The position numbers and the translations under genes were made by a program. From an uncultured Prevotellaceae bacterium (GTDB taxonomy: Bacteria > Bacteroidota > Bacteroidia > Bacteroidales > Muribaculaceae): DNA of 64,000 bases. Below are positions 53,913 to 63,132 of the stretch, in pieces (position 1 is the stretch's first letter; each line of letters starts with the position of its first letter). The stretch spans positions 1-64,000 of the forward strand of contig ONIY01000007.1 in NCBI GenBank assembly GCA_900318065.1. The letters run 5' to 3'. The notes below the pieces were generated by a model. That model had not been told where the DNA came from and did no database searches. It saw nothing but the letters and a program-made list of their open reading frames with translations.

Positions 53913-54272
53913 ATGATTACAAAAGAAGAAGTTCAAAAATTTTTGAATCAGTTTCACGAGAAAACGAGAGTCTTTGGCATCATCTATCGAGATGATCGAG
54001 GGAAGAACCAAAAGGCACTCGAAGAGCTTGAAATCGTCCCATCCTACAGAAGGGTGGTAATTGAAAACCTTATTGTTGAGGATTATGTACAAGGACCAGT
54101 TGTGGATGAATTGAACAAACTCGGAGAAATGTGGGTCTTTGGCAAAGATATAAAAGGACGTGAAGTATATATCAAAATAATGTTAGGAGGTGTTGGATGC
54201 CAAACAATCTGCATTTCATTCCATTTGGCAGAACGTCCATTGATATACCCGTTTAAAGTTGAGGAGGAATAA
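53913..54272 (+). CDS. MqsR-like toxin
   Basis: A 119-residue protein from ATG 53913, 15 bases past the predicted transcript start. The C-terminal part aligns by eye with MqsR mRNA interferase: a VVIENLIVEDYV segment matching the VIIGLSESDFY strand-helix, an MWVFGKDIKGR element like the IWQDVYRPR region, and EVYIKIMLG...CISFHLAE like QVYLKITV...IVSFKEK. MqsR cleaves mRNA at GCU codons; the catalytic residues here cannot be checked by eye. It lies 2 bp upstream of the MqsA-like antitoxin. Confidence 0.7.
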   Translation: MITKEEVQKFLNQFHEKTRVFGIIYRDDRGKNQKALEELEIVPSYRRVVIENLIVEDYVQGPVVDELNKLGEMWVFGKDIKGREVYIKIMLGGVGCQTICISFHLAERPLIYPFKVEEE

Positions 54273-54274
54273 AC

Positions 54275-55264
54275 ATGAAGAGTCCATTTACAGGTAAAGA
54301 GATGAAACGAGTGTACGAGAAACGTACATGGAACTTCCGTGGAGAACAGTATAAATATGAGCACATCTCATGGCTTTGTGAAGATTCTGGCGAACAGTTT
54401 ACCGACGATGAGAGTGATACTGCTGGATTCATTCAGATAACCAATCAATATCGGGCAAAATATGGAATTCCATACACCGACGAGATTATTGCTGCACGAC
54501 AACGATATGGGATCAGTGCCGCCAAGATGTCACTGATTCTTGGCATTGGCATTAATCAATATCGCTTGTATGAGCAAGGAGAGGTGCCTAATGTATCTAA
54601 TGGCAGAATGATACGCTCTATTATGAATCCTAAAGTGATGCTAGAGATGGTGGAAAGCTCCAAAAACGAATTATCGGTGCCTGAATACGAGAAAATCATC
54701 AGCAAGGTGAAAACCATTATTTCCAACAGGGTGTCTTACAAAATGGAACAGTATGAGGCGAGAAGAATTTTCAGCACCCTTCGTGGAGCCGACAATGGTT
54801 ATGCACAACTATCATTGAACAGGCTCAAGAACATTATGCTATATGTATTAAACAGGTGCAAGGACGTGTGGTGTACTAAAATGAACAAATTGTTGTTTTA
54901 TATAGATTTTGTATCATACAGAGAACGTGGCATGGCCATGACAGGCCTATCTTATCGCGCCATAGACTTTGGACCAGTGCCAGAAAGATGGGAAAGAGTT
55001 TATAGCGAATTCCAAGAGGTTAGGCAAGAACTGTGTCAGGCAGGAGACTTCGTTGGTAGTGTGCTAATTGCGTCTAACGAACCCGACATAACCATGTTCA
55101 CCGAGGCCGAACTAAATGTACTGGACACCATATGCAACAATTTGGGGTCAAAGACATCGCGAGAACTCTCACAACTGAGCCATGAAGAAAAGGCATGGAT
55201 TGACCACTATGAGAACCACGAGATAATACCTTTCAATGAGGCATTCTTCATAAAAGCCATTTAA
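54275..55264 (+). CDS. MqsA-like antitoxin fused to a Panacea (DUF4065) domain
   Basis: A 329-residue protein. N-terminal region resembles the MqsA toxin-binding domain (MKSPFTGKEM... with LCEDSGEQF), but three of the four zinc-binding cysteine positions are Ser/Thr/Ser, leaving one Cys. A helix-turn-helix follows (about residues 70-108: AARQRYGISAAKMSLILGIG). The C-terminal half is a Panacea domain (about 185-325: KMNKLLFYIDFVSYRERGMAMTG...YRAIDFGPVPERWERVY), a fold known from antitoxins of several toxin families. It starts 2 bases after the toxin stop, and jetA starts 19 bases after it, so all are probably one transcript. Confidence 0.8.
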   Translation: MKSPFTGKEMKRVYEKRTWNFRGEQYKYEHISWLCEDSGEQFTDDESDTAGFIQITNQYRAKYGIPYTDEIIAARQRYGISAAKMSLILGIGINQYRLYEQGEVPNVSNGRMIRSIMNPKVMLEMVESSKNELSVPEYEKIISKVKTIISNRVSYKMEQYEARRIFSTLRGADNGYAQLSLNRLKNIMLYVLNRCKDVWCTKMNKLLFYIDFVSYRERGMAMTGLSYRAIDFGPVPERWERVYSEFQEVRQELCQAGDFVGSVLIASNEPDITMFTEAELNVLDTICNNLGSKTSRELSQLSHEEKAWIDHYENHEIIPFNEAFFIKAI

Positions 55265-55283
55265 AACACTATATAGCGACGCC

Positions 55284-56483
55284 ATGGATGTACTGAAACA
55301 TTTTAGGACAATTGAAGAAGTAACCAAGACTCTCTCAGGCGAGCACAGATTGCTAAGTGAGATGTTTGAGAAGCGAAAACTAATGAAGTTTCCGCAAGCA
55401 CTGGCATTGGATTTCGTGGGTGGAAATGAAGCACGGCTCAGAAAACTTGTGGACTATGGTGTGCTAGTTGCAACAGATAATTCACTAGAGATTGAAAGTG
55501 ACTATTTGAATTTCTTTGAAGAGATTCTAAATGTAAACGAACAAATCAGTGTACTAAGTGTCCAGGAATGCATTGACACACTAAAAGAAAATATAGGATA
55601 TTTCCTACAAGAGACTAATGTCAATCGAAAAGCCAGATATCAAGACAGAGTTCGGTTGCTACTGAAGAAGACAGGTTTTAGAACACTAAAGAATGTTGTG
55701 GACTTGAAACGCAACATGGACAATACTTACAAGCAAGAACCCAACTACATCATCAAAAAGAAGAAACTACAGAATCTTGATGAGAAGAGTCACAGCATTC
55801 GTGAAATGATACGCGAATGCGAGAAACTGATGGATAATGAACAAGCCTTCTTTCTCATGGCAAACGACCCTCACATGGCCCAAACATGCAGTGATGTGAG
55901 GCATGACTTTGTGGAAGCTTATCATGCTCTGATGGAAATAGACAGGCAGATAATAACTTACATCAATCAGATTGATCAGCAGAATCAACTCTTTAAGAAA
56001 ATCAGAAAATTGAAATATCTACAGGACCAACTTCTCATCAAGACTGATACAAATATTATTCAAGTATTGGAAGAAAGAAATCCTCTATGGATGGAATCTC
56101 GCCAATACAATAAAGTCCGGCTCTCTTTAGAAATGCTGAGAGAGAACGACCAAATAGTTCAGGTTCTAAGACGAATAGCTCAACGAAATGGCATACAGAA
56201 AACAGCTAGGGCCGAAGCAGAACCCTTAACAGATGAGGACTTACAAGACCATGTTGGACAACTTGAGCAGATAGATCCCACAGAAGTGTGGAATGCTTTT
56301 GCTGCATCAAGTTATAATCTATTCGAATTCATACTTAGGTATAATTATAATAGCAAGCGTAACATAGAAGATCATGCTGCCCTTTTCTGCCAGTTAGTCA
56401 CCTTGCATCCCGACGAATGTAGATTTACCAAAGAATATTCAACTTATAAAAACATCGAATACCCCATCATTTATGCGAAATAA
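55284..56483 (+). CDS. Wadjet-like kleisin subunit (JetA/MksF)
   Basis: A 399-residue protein with an N-terminal helical/winged-helix part (HFRTIEEVTKTLSGEHRLLSEMFEKRKLM), central helices rich in Glu/Lys, and a C-terminal segment with hydrophobic-aromatic motifs (YNLFEFILRYNYNSKR). This is the size and predicted fold of the kleisin that bridges the SMC dimer in Wadjet/MksBEFG systems. It is called mostly from gene order and size. It is first of the four structural genes and overlaps the next by 11 bases. It is AT-rich like the rest of the island. Confidence 0.62.
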   Translation: MDVLKHFRTIEEVTKTLSGEHRLLSEMFEKRKLMKFPQALALDFVGGNEARLRKLVDYGVLVATDNSLEIESDYLNFFEEILNVNEQISVLSVQECIDTLKENIGYFLQETNVNRKARYQDRVRLLLKKTGFRTLKNVVDLKRNMDNTYKQEPNYIIKKKKLQNLDEKSHSIREMIRECEKLMDNEQAFFLMANDPHMAQTCSDVRHDFVEAYHALMEIDRQIITYINQIDQQNQLFKKIRKLKYLQDQLLIKTDTNIIQVLEERNPLWMESRQYNKVRLSLEMLRENDQIVQVLRRIAQRNGIQKTARAEAEPLTDEDLQDHVGQLEQIDPTEVWNAFAASSYNLFEFILRYNYNSKRNIEDHAALFCQLVTLHPDECRFTKEYSTYKNIEYPIIYAK

Positions 56484-57030
56484 CACTCAAATAATATACG
56501 AGCGATTGAGCCGCGGAGAATTTCTCTCGGTTGATAGTGCAGATTCTTCAATCCGCCATTTGTATGAGGACATTGAAGAGAATTTGGATGATTATACTCT
56601 CTATTTCAAGGAGATAGGTCTACAGTTGGAGACTGGCAACGGTTATTTCTATTTCTCACGAATTGGGGAAGGGAAACAGTCAATAGAGCAAAAGTTGGAG
56701 AGTTTTTCCAAATGGCTCGACTATCTAGACTTCTTGAAGTGCTATAATCAGTCATTTACAGCAGGCTATCAGTTCCGAAAGAGCCATCTGATAGAACAAA
56801 TTAGCCTAGACATAGAACTTAAAGAGAAAGCAAGTCATCTATACAAGAAATATGGTACTGGTTCCAATACTGAGATTGTGAATAAACTGCTTCAAGAGAT
56901 GCAAAGCATGAAATTTGCCGAGTGCATCAACGATCAGGACGAGACATATAAAATCACTTCGGCATTCCGATATGTCGAGGAATTAGTGAACATGATTCAA
57001 ATAGCCAACGAAAATGAAATACCTGAATAA
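56473..57030 (+). CDS. Wadjet-like MukE subunit (JetB/MksE)
   Basis: A 185-residue helical protein (MRNNTQIIYERLSRGEFLSV) of winged-helix character (RHLYEDIEENLDDYTLYFKEIGLQL ... GYFYFSR), the size and place of the KITE subunit (MukE/MksE/JetB) that binds the kleisin. It overlaps the kleisin gene by 11 bases and the SMC gene by 17 bases, so translation is coupled. Identification rests mainly on context. Confidence 0.6.
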   Translation: MRNNTQIIYERLSRGEFLSVDSADSSIRHLYEDIEENLDDYTLYFKEIGLQLETGNGYFYFSRIGEGKQSIEQKLESFSKWLDYLDFLKCYNQSFTAGYQFRKSHLIEQISLDIELKEKASHLYKKYGTGSNTEIVNKLLQEMQSMKFAECINDQDETYKITSAFRYVEELVNMIQIANENEIPE

Positions 57031-60000
57031 AATTATCTTTCTCAATAGTGCCAATATTTCACGCGCTGAGATTTCCCTGGATGGCAATGTGCATTTTACT
57101 GGGAACCAGGGTGTTGGCAAAAGCACCATACTGAGAGCATTGCTGTTTTTCTATAATGCTAACAAGCTTCACCTGGGTCTTCAATCAGGGCAAAAGTCTT
57201 TTGATGAATTCTACTTTCGCCACTCCAACTCTCACATCCTCTATGAGGTAATGCGAGATAATAGCGCTTATACAATATTGGTTAGCCGATACCAGGGACG
57301 CGCATCATGGCGTTTCATTGATGCGCCATATCATCAAGAATGGCTTATCGACGACAACAATCAGGTATTGAGCGACTGGATAAAGATACGTGAACGCATC
57401 GGCAAGAATGTGGCTGTGTCGGCACGAATAGATTCTGGAGTCATGTTCAAAGATATTATCTTCGGCAATACTCGTGATCATAAATACACGCGCTATGCAC
57501 TAGTACAGAGCACCAACTATCAAAATATCCCAAGAAGCATTCAGAATGTGTTCCTTAACACCAAACTAGACGCCGACTTTGTGAAGAACACAATCATACA
57601 ATCCATGGCCGATGAAGATTTGCCAATAGACCTTCAAAGCTATAGGCGACTGGTAACAAATTTTGAACGCGAATATGACGAGATAGACTGCTGGTTCCGA
57701 CAAACACGCGAGGGCATTTTCCCTGTACGCCAACAAGCTTTGAAGATTGCCGAGCAGGGAAGAAAGGTTGTTGCGCTGAATCAGCAGTTGCAAGATATAT
57801 GGCGAATGCTGAACCATGCTGTTGCCGAAAGTGAGAAAAAGATACCATTACTGGATGCCGAAGCCACCGAAATGAAAATGAGTATTGAGAAGGAGCAGCA
57901 ACGTGAGGACAAAATCTCTGCCGAATATGAGAAAGAAAAAGACTCTCTCAATCAAGACCTCGGAGCAAAGAAAAGTAAACTTAGAGAGATATCATCAGCA
58001 AGAAAGAGATTTAGCTCTATTGACATTGAAGAAAAACTCGCACTTGCCAATCGTGAGGTTGCCATCAAGAATGAAAGAGCCAACAAACAGACCCTTTTGG
58101 ATGGCCTGTTGGCAACACATAAGTCAATCGAGGAAAAATACAATCTAGCTAAAGGAAAACTGGAGAATGCTCGCCAGGCATTTGAGAACTCACAAAAAGA
58201 GGCTTTCAACAAGAAACAAGAAACCCTGCAACATGAGCGCTCGATACTGGAAACAAAACGCACCAAAGACCGTGACCTTATTATGAAAGAATTCATTAAC
58301 TGGCGACACGAGTCAGATGAGCGCTTACAGGCGTTGATGATTCAACAGCATCATGCCGAAAGTGCATTGAAGGACCTGCAGCGGTGGCATCCTAAGGCTA
58401 ATGATATCAAAAAACTTATAGAACAACTGCAGCAGTTGGATGTAGCAGAAAAAGAGAATGCGGCAAAGCAGGAAGCAATAAAAAGCCAAATCGATCAGGT
58501 AACCGCCGAATATGAGATGAAAGAGGACGGCCTAAGACAAGCATCCCAACGAGAGCAGAAACGTCTTAATGATGAACGTGAACAATGCCAAAAAAAGATT
58601 GCCAAAATCAATGAAATATTGTCACATCTTGACGGCTCTCTTTATCAGTGGCTTTGTGAGAATGCCCATAATTGGGAAAACACAATAGGAAAGGTGGTTG
58701 ACGAAGAGAGAATTCTGTATGCCGAAGGATTGGAACCACAATTGGATGCAGTATCTGGCAGTCTGTTTGGTGTAAGAATAAATTTAGATAATGTCGACTC
58801 AACGCATCGCACACCCGACGAGTATAGAGCTGAAAAGAAAATATTGGAAGAAAGCCTGCAACAGATTAATCGCCAACTCACACAATTGCCAATTTCTCTT
58901 CAGGATTCGATATCGACATTGAGCAAGAAGTATTCGGCAAAGCTTAACCCGCTTCGTCAGAAAGCGACATCATTGAAAGTTGAGGAAGAACAGATTCCCA
59001 ACAAACGGCAGGATATACAGAACAAGCAGCATAAACTAGAGATGGATGAGCTGGAACTTATTAAAAAGGAAAAAGATATTCGCAAACGTGCATTCAATGA
59101 AGCACTATTAAAAGTGGAATCAGAAAAAGAAACTCGCAAGAAAAAAGAAGCCAAGAATAATAGGGATCTCAAAGAGCTGAATACTTCTTTCAACAAATCA
59201 TCAAAAGCTCTTGACGAACAATTAATCGCATTCCAAGAAACATTGAATTCAGAAACTTTTATTAAAAATAGAGAGTTTTATGACCAAATAGCCCAACTTG
59301 AAGAACAACAGAAAGCAGAGCTAGCGGGCAAAAATATTAATGTGAACCTGCTAGAACAATACCGCAAAGCATTGAAGGAATTGTCGGCTCAGCTAACAAA
59401 GATTGACGAAGAGCGTTCAATTGTTGTCGAGTATTGCAATGCAGAACAAAATCTTTTTGCTAAGGAACCTGACATAAAGAATGCCATCAATATCATTGAG
59501 GGAAAACTCACCACATCTAGCCAACGTTATAAAGACAAACAAGAACGAATAGAGAATAAACGCAAGGAATTGGAGAAACGCCACAACGAAGTCATTAGGG
59601 AGTTGACACACAAGCGAGAAGGCCTCAGTCTTTATCATCAAATGGTGGAAAACGAGCATCTGATGCCAGATTCTTTTCTTTCAGACGACAAGACAATAGA
59701 GACAAACCAGGATTGCCAGCAGCTGTTGAGCCTTCTGAGAGGAACAGTTAATCAGAAGCGTGAAACAATAGACACACTAAAAGGCACAGTTGTTAATTTC
59801 AATCGCAACTTTAAACCTCAGAATGCGTTCCATTTTAATACCATGCCTGTAACAGACAATGATTATTTGCAGATTGCTGTTGATTTGCAGGACTTTATGG
59901 ACAACAACAAAATCGAAGAGTTCCGCAGCCGCACTAGTGAACATTATAAGGACATCTTAGGGCGCATCTCTTCTGAAGTTGGCGCACTGGTAAAACGCAA

Positions 60001-60664
60001 GTCGGATGTGGATGGGGTAATACAAGATATCAATCGTGACTTTGTAGAGAAAAACTTTGTTGGAGTTATCAAGAGCATTGAGTTAAGAGTAAATGAATCG
60101 TCCGACAGACTCATGCAGTTACTCATGTCTATCCATGATTATACTGCCGATAATGCTCTTTCTATTGGACAACTCAATCTTTTCTCTAGCGACAATCACA
60201 ATGAGGTGAACCGAAAGGTAGTGGACTACCTGAAGAGCCTTTCTCGACAGTTGCAAAATGAGCTCAATCGTGCAACTGTTTCGCTTGGAGACACTTTCCG
60301 CTTGCAGTTCCGTGTGAAGGAAAATGACAACGACACCAACTGGGTAGAGCGTATAAACAACGTTGGCTCTGATGGTACTGATATTCTCGTAAAAGCAATG
60401 GTCAACATCATGCTCATCAATGTATTCAAGAAAAAAGCCTCTAAAAAGAGCGGTGATTTCATTGTACATTGCATGATGGACGAGATAGGACGATTGCATC
60501 CTAGCAATATTAAGGGAATCTTGCAGTTTGCTAATTCTCGCAACATATATCTCATCAACAGTTCACCAGTGTCTTACAATCCATATGATTATAGATACAC
60601 CTACCTTCTTGCCAAGAAGGGAGTGAAGACAGTAGTAGAGAAGTTGATGAAAACAATCAAATAA
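57014..60664 (+). CDS. jetC: Wadjet-like SMC ATPase (JetC/MksB)
   Basis: A 1216-residue SMC protein. Walker A is TGNQGVGKSTIL (about residues 29-40); then head (to about 250), coiled coil (about 280-535), a compact hinge (about 537-605: LYQWLCENAHNW...), returning coil (to about 1000), signature-like GSDGTDILVKAM and Walker B DFIVHCMMDEIGRL (D1156, E1157). This is the RecF-like/MukB-type SMC that drives loop extrusion and recognises small circular DNA in Wadjet. The C-terminal KKGVKTVVEKL continues right up to the next gene, 9 bp away. Nucleotide use is AT-rich. Confidence 0.82.
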   Translation: MKYLNKIIFLNSANISRAEISLDGNVHFTGNQGVGKSTILRALLFFYNANKLHLGLQSGQKSFDEFYFRHSNSHILYEVMRDNSAYTILVSRYQGRASWRFIDAPYHQEWLIDDNNQVLSDWIKIRERIGKNVAVSARIDSGVMFKDIIFGNTRDHKYTRYALVQSTNYQNIPRSIQNVFLNTKLDADFVKNTIIQSMADEDLPIDLQSYRRLVTNFEREYDEIDCWFRQTREGIFPVRQQALKIAEQGRKVVALNQQLQDIWRMLNHAVAESEKKIPLLDAEATEMKMSIEKEQQREDKISAEYEKEKDSLNQDLGAKKSKLREISSARKRFSSIDIEEKLALANREVAIKNERANKQTLLDGLLATHKSIEEKYNLAKGKLENARQAFENSQKEAFNKKQETLQHERSILETKRTKDRDLIMKEFINWRHESDERLQALMIQQHHAESALKDLQRWHPKANDIKKLIEQLQQLDVAEKENAAKQEAIKSQIDQVTAEYEMKEDGLRQASQREQKRLNDEREQCQKKIAKINEILSHLDGSLYQWLCENAHNWENTIGKVVDEERILYAEGLEPQLDAVSGSLFGVRINLDNVDSTHRTPDEYRAEKKILEESLQQINRQLTQLPISLQDSISTLSKKYSAKLNPLRQKATSLKVEEEQIPNKRQDIQNKQHKLEMDELELIKKEKDIRKRAFNEALLKVESEKETRKKKEAKNNRDLKELNTSFNKSSKALDEQLIAFQETLNSETFIKNREFYDQIAQLEEQQKAELAGKNINVNLLEQYRKALKELSAQLTKIDEERSIVVEYCNAEQNLFAKEPDIKNAINIIEGKLTTSSQRYKDKQERIENKRKELEKRHNEVIRELTHKREGLSLYHQMVENEHLMPDSFLSDDKTIETNQDCQQLLSLLRGTVNQKRETIDTLKGTVVNFNRNFKPQNAFHFNTMPVTDNDYLQIAVDLQDFMDNNKIEEFRSRTSEHYKDILGRISSEVGALVKRKSDVDGVIQDINRDFVEKNFVGVIKSIELRVNESSDRLMQLLMSIHDYTADNALSIGQLNLFSSDNHNEVNRKVVDYLKSLSRQLQNELNRATVSLGDTFRLQFRVKENDNDTNWVERINNVGSDGTDILVKAMVNIMLINVFKKKASKKSGDFIVHCMMDEIGRLHPSNIKGILQFANSRNIYLINSSPVSYNPYDYRYTYLLAKKGVKTVVEKLMKTIK

Positions 60665-60673
60665 GCATTATCT

Positions 60674-61519
60674 ATGGCAATAACAGTATCGTTACAAGCA
60701 TTGTTGGAAGGAAAGCAAGTTGCCAGTTCAAAGTTGAGCAGCAAATTGGTCGATGAACTCATGACAGAGGGGTTACTTATAGTCGATGCTCACGGCTCCA
60801 AGAAATCATACCGTGCTCGCAACATCGAGGCCCTGCAGCAATATCTTATGGATAAAGACGAAAGCTATCGCGTGTTGGAAGTCAATTCCGCAAGTTCTCG
60901 CGCTTCGATGGCAACAAAAACGGGCAATTCCAAGTTAGTAACAGTTCGTTCATGCCCTGGGTTCCCCGTGAATAGTTATGAACCTATTGAGTGCCAATTG
61001 GACAACGAGCCATTTTCGGTAAATCCCATGAAAGGATGTTTCCTTTTTGTTACTGAATGGGAGAAGTTTACAATTCCTAATGACATCACTGTCATAGGCA
61101 TTGAGAATATGGAGAACTTCAGAATGATTCGCCAAACGAGAGAGTTCATCGAAAAATACCTGCGAGCTCATGGATTACCAATAAAAGCGCTTTTCGTATC
61201 CAGATATCCGCAATCTACTGACCTCCGAAAATGGCTAACGTCGATTCCAAATCATTATCTTCACTTTGGAGATTTCGATTTGGCAGGAATTCATATATTT
61301 CTGTCGGAGTTTCAGCAGTATCTAGGCAGCAGTCATTCTTCATTTCTTATACCCGAAGACATTGCTTCTCGTTTAAAATTTGGGTCTAGCAAACGATTTA
61401 ATGAACAGTATAACCGCTATAATGGTATCTCATCAGACATTCCTGAGCTTCAAGAGTTGATAAATCTCATCATGCATTATCGAAAAGGATATGACCAAGA
61501 AGGATATATAAATCTCTAA
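60674..61519 (+). CDS. jetD: Compact Wadjet-like TOPRIM nuclease subunit (JetD/MksG)
   Basis: A 281-residue protein, shorter than the roughly 380-400 residues usual for JetD. Residues about 1-65 look like a winged-helix (SLQALLEGKQVASSKLSSKLVDELM); the C-terminal half is a TOPRIM core with E144 in VIGIENMENF and the DxD at D200/D202 in HFGDFDLAGIHIF. JetD nicks or cuts the plasmid DNA loaded by the SMC complex. The missing length corresponds to the N-terminal arm region of longer homologues. It is the last gene of the operon and 38 bp short of the convergent mnmE gene. Confidence 0.75.
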   Translation: MAITVSLQALLEGKQVASSKLSSKLVDELMTEGLLIVDAHGSKKSYRARNIEALQQYLMDKDESYRVLEVNSASSRASMATKTGNSKLVTVRSCPGFPVNSYEPIECQLDNEPFSVNPMKGCFLFVTEWEKFTIPNDITVIGIENMENFRMIRQTREFIEKYLRAHGLPIKALFVSRYPQSTDLRKWLTSIPNHYLHFGDFDLAGIHIFLSEFQQYLGSSHSSFLIPEDIASRLKFGSSKRFNEQYNRYNGISSDIPELQELINLIMHYRKGYDQEGYINL

Positions 61520-61557
61520 TATTAATACCTGCTCCTGCTAAAAACGATAGGAATATA

Positions 61558-62934
61558 TCACTTGCCGATGCAGAAGTGGGCGAAGATCTCGCCTAGGATG
61601 TCGTCGGTGGAGATTTCGCCGGTGATTTCTCCCAGGTAGTGCATGCACTCGCGAATGTCCTGGCTCAGGAGGTCGCCGCTGAGGCCACTCTCAAGGCCTT
61701 GCAGGGTGCGATTGAGCGCCTGGCTAGCGCGCACAAGGGCATGATAGTGGCGGGCGTTGGTGACAATCACTGCGTTGTCGTCACTCACTTGTGGCAGTGC
61801 TGTGGCTTCAATTATTTCCTGCTTAAGACGCTCTATTCCAGAGCCTTCGCGTGCCGACACCTGAATGGTCATGATGCCGTGGTTGAGCTTGCGCAACACC
61901 CTCTCAACGCCAAAGGCGCTTGCCGCATCTACCTTGTTGACAACAGCAATCACCGCCTTGTCGCGGCAATGCGGCTGAATCTGAACATAAAACTCCTCTA
62001 CCTCATCGACCGGTGCCGACGCGTCGACCACCCACAGCACAATGCGCGCCTCGTCCATCTTCTTGAACGAGCGCTCGATGCCCATGCTCTCTATCACGTC
62101 GGTAGCCTGGCGAATGCCTGCCGTGTCGATGAATCGAATGAGTGTGCCACCCATCACGATGGTGTCTTCAATCACGTCGCGAGTCGTGCCCTTGATGTCG
62201 CTCACCAGGGCGCGGTCGTCGCCCAGCAAAGTGTTGAGCAAGGTAGACTTACCGGCATTGGTGGGTCCCACAATTGCCACTGGCAGGCCGTTCTTGATGG
62301 CATTTCCTGCCTGATAGGACTGTGCGAGAGAATCGATAACGTTTTTAATGTCGGTGGCCAGCGTTGTGAGGCGAGAGCGGTCGGCAAAGGTCACGTCCTC
62401 CTCACTAAAGTCTAGCTCCAGTTCAATAAGCGACACAAACTGCAACAGCTGCGAGCGCAGAGTGCTGAGCTGGCGGCTGAATGCGCCTCGCATCTGGTTC
62501 ATCGCCACATGGTGCGAGGCTCGCGACTGCGAGGCAATCACGTCGGCAATCGCCTCGGCTTGCGAGAGGTCCATCTTGCCATTAGCAAAAGCGCGCTGGG
62601 TGAACTCCCCGCCCGTGGCGGCACGACAACCGGCGTCGATGAGCGTGGCAACCACCTGCTGCTGAATCCACATCGAACCGTGGCACGAGAGTTCCACCAC
62701 GTCTTCGCCAGTGAACGAGTGGGGAGCGCGGAACAGCGTGAGCACCGCCTCGTCGAGGATTTCGCCCCGCGAGTCAATGATGTGCCCCAGGTGGGCCGTG
62801 TGGCTCGCCATCTGGCTCAACGGCTTGCCTTGCCACCGCTGTTGCACAATGGCCAGAGCGTCATCGCCACTCACTCTAATCACTGCTATGCCCCCCATGC
62901 CGTGGGGAGTAGAAACCGCGCAAATTGTATCCAT
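61558..62934 (-). CDS. mnmE: tRNA modification GTPase MnmE
   Basis: A 458-residue enzyme with an N-terminal tetrahydrofolate-binding domain, a helical region, a Ras-like GTPase insert (P-loop GPTNAGKST, switch GTTRD, then DTAGIR) and the C-terminal signature CIGK that ends the protein. With MnmG it makes the 5-carboxymethylaminomethyl modification at wobble U34 of several tRNAs. Housekeeping gene; the island stops 39 bp beyond its 3' end. Confidence 0.98.
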   Translation of the reverse strand: MDTICAVSTPHGMGGIAVIRVSGDDALAIVQQRWQGKPLSQMASHTAHLGHIIDSRGEILDEAVLTLFRAPHSFTGEDVVELSCHGSMWIQQQVVATLIDAGCRAATGGEFTQRAFANGKMDLSQAEAIADVIASQSRASHHVAMNQMRGAFSRQLSTLRSQLLQFVSLIELELDFSEEDVTFADRSRLTTLATDIKNVIDSLAQSYQAGNAIKNGLPVAIVGPTNAGKSTLLNTLLGDDRALVSDIKGTTRDVIEDTIVMGGTLIRFIDTAGIRQATDVIESMGIERSFKKMDEARIVLWVVDASAPVDEVEEFYVQIQPHCRDKAVIAVVNKVDAASAFGVERVLRKLNHGIMTIQVSAREGSGIERLKQEIIEATALPQVSDDNAVIVTNARHYHALVRASQALNRTLQGLESGLSGDLLSQDIRECMHYLGEITGEISTDDILGEIFAHFCIGK

Positions 62935-62969
62935 CTCGATGTTAAGTGTAAAGTTTTAATTTTTAAATG

Positions 62970-62988
62970 GCTGCGACTGAGTCGCAGC
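62970..62988. terminator. Perfect 9-bp inverted repeat upstream of mnmE
   Basis: GCTGCGACT and AGTCGCAGC arms around a single G. It may end the nuclease transcript; the following minus-strand T-run is weak. Confidence 0.4.
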
Positions 62989-63005
62989 ACGGGGGACCGC
63001 TTTGA

Positions 63006-63117
63006 ATCCTTGATCCTTGATCCCCGACCTTCGATCCTCGACCTTCGATCCTCGATCCCCGATCCTCGACCCTCAATCCTCGACCCTCAATCCTCGATCC
63101 TCGACCCTCAATCCTCG
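63006..63117. repeat. Sixteen 7-bp tandem units
   Basis: Sixteen head-to-tail heptamers, mainly ATCCTCG alternating with ACCCTCA, ACCTTCG and ATCCCCG, fill 112 bp between the nuclease stop and mnmE. Confidence 0.9.
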
Positions 63118-63132
63118 AGCTGAGCGTGGCGC

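Noticed and set aside
61558..61580. attB-like integration at mnmE 3' end with a second copy near 52735
   Set aside because: CTTGCCAGATGAATC near 52735 resembles CTTGCCGATGCAGAA only weakly; no clear direct repeat bounds the island.
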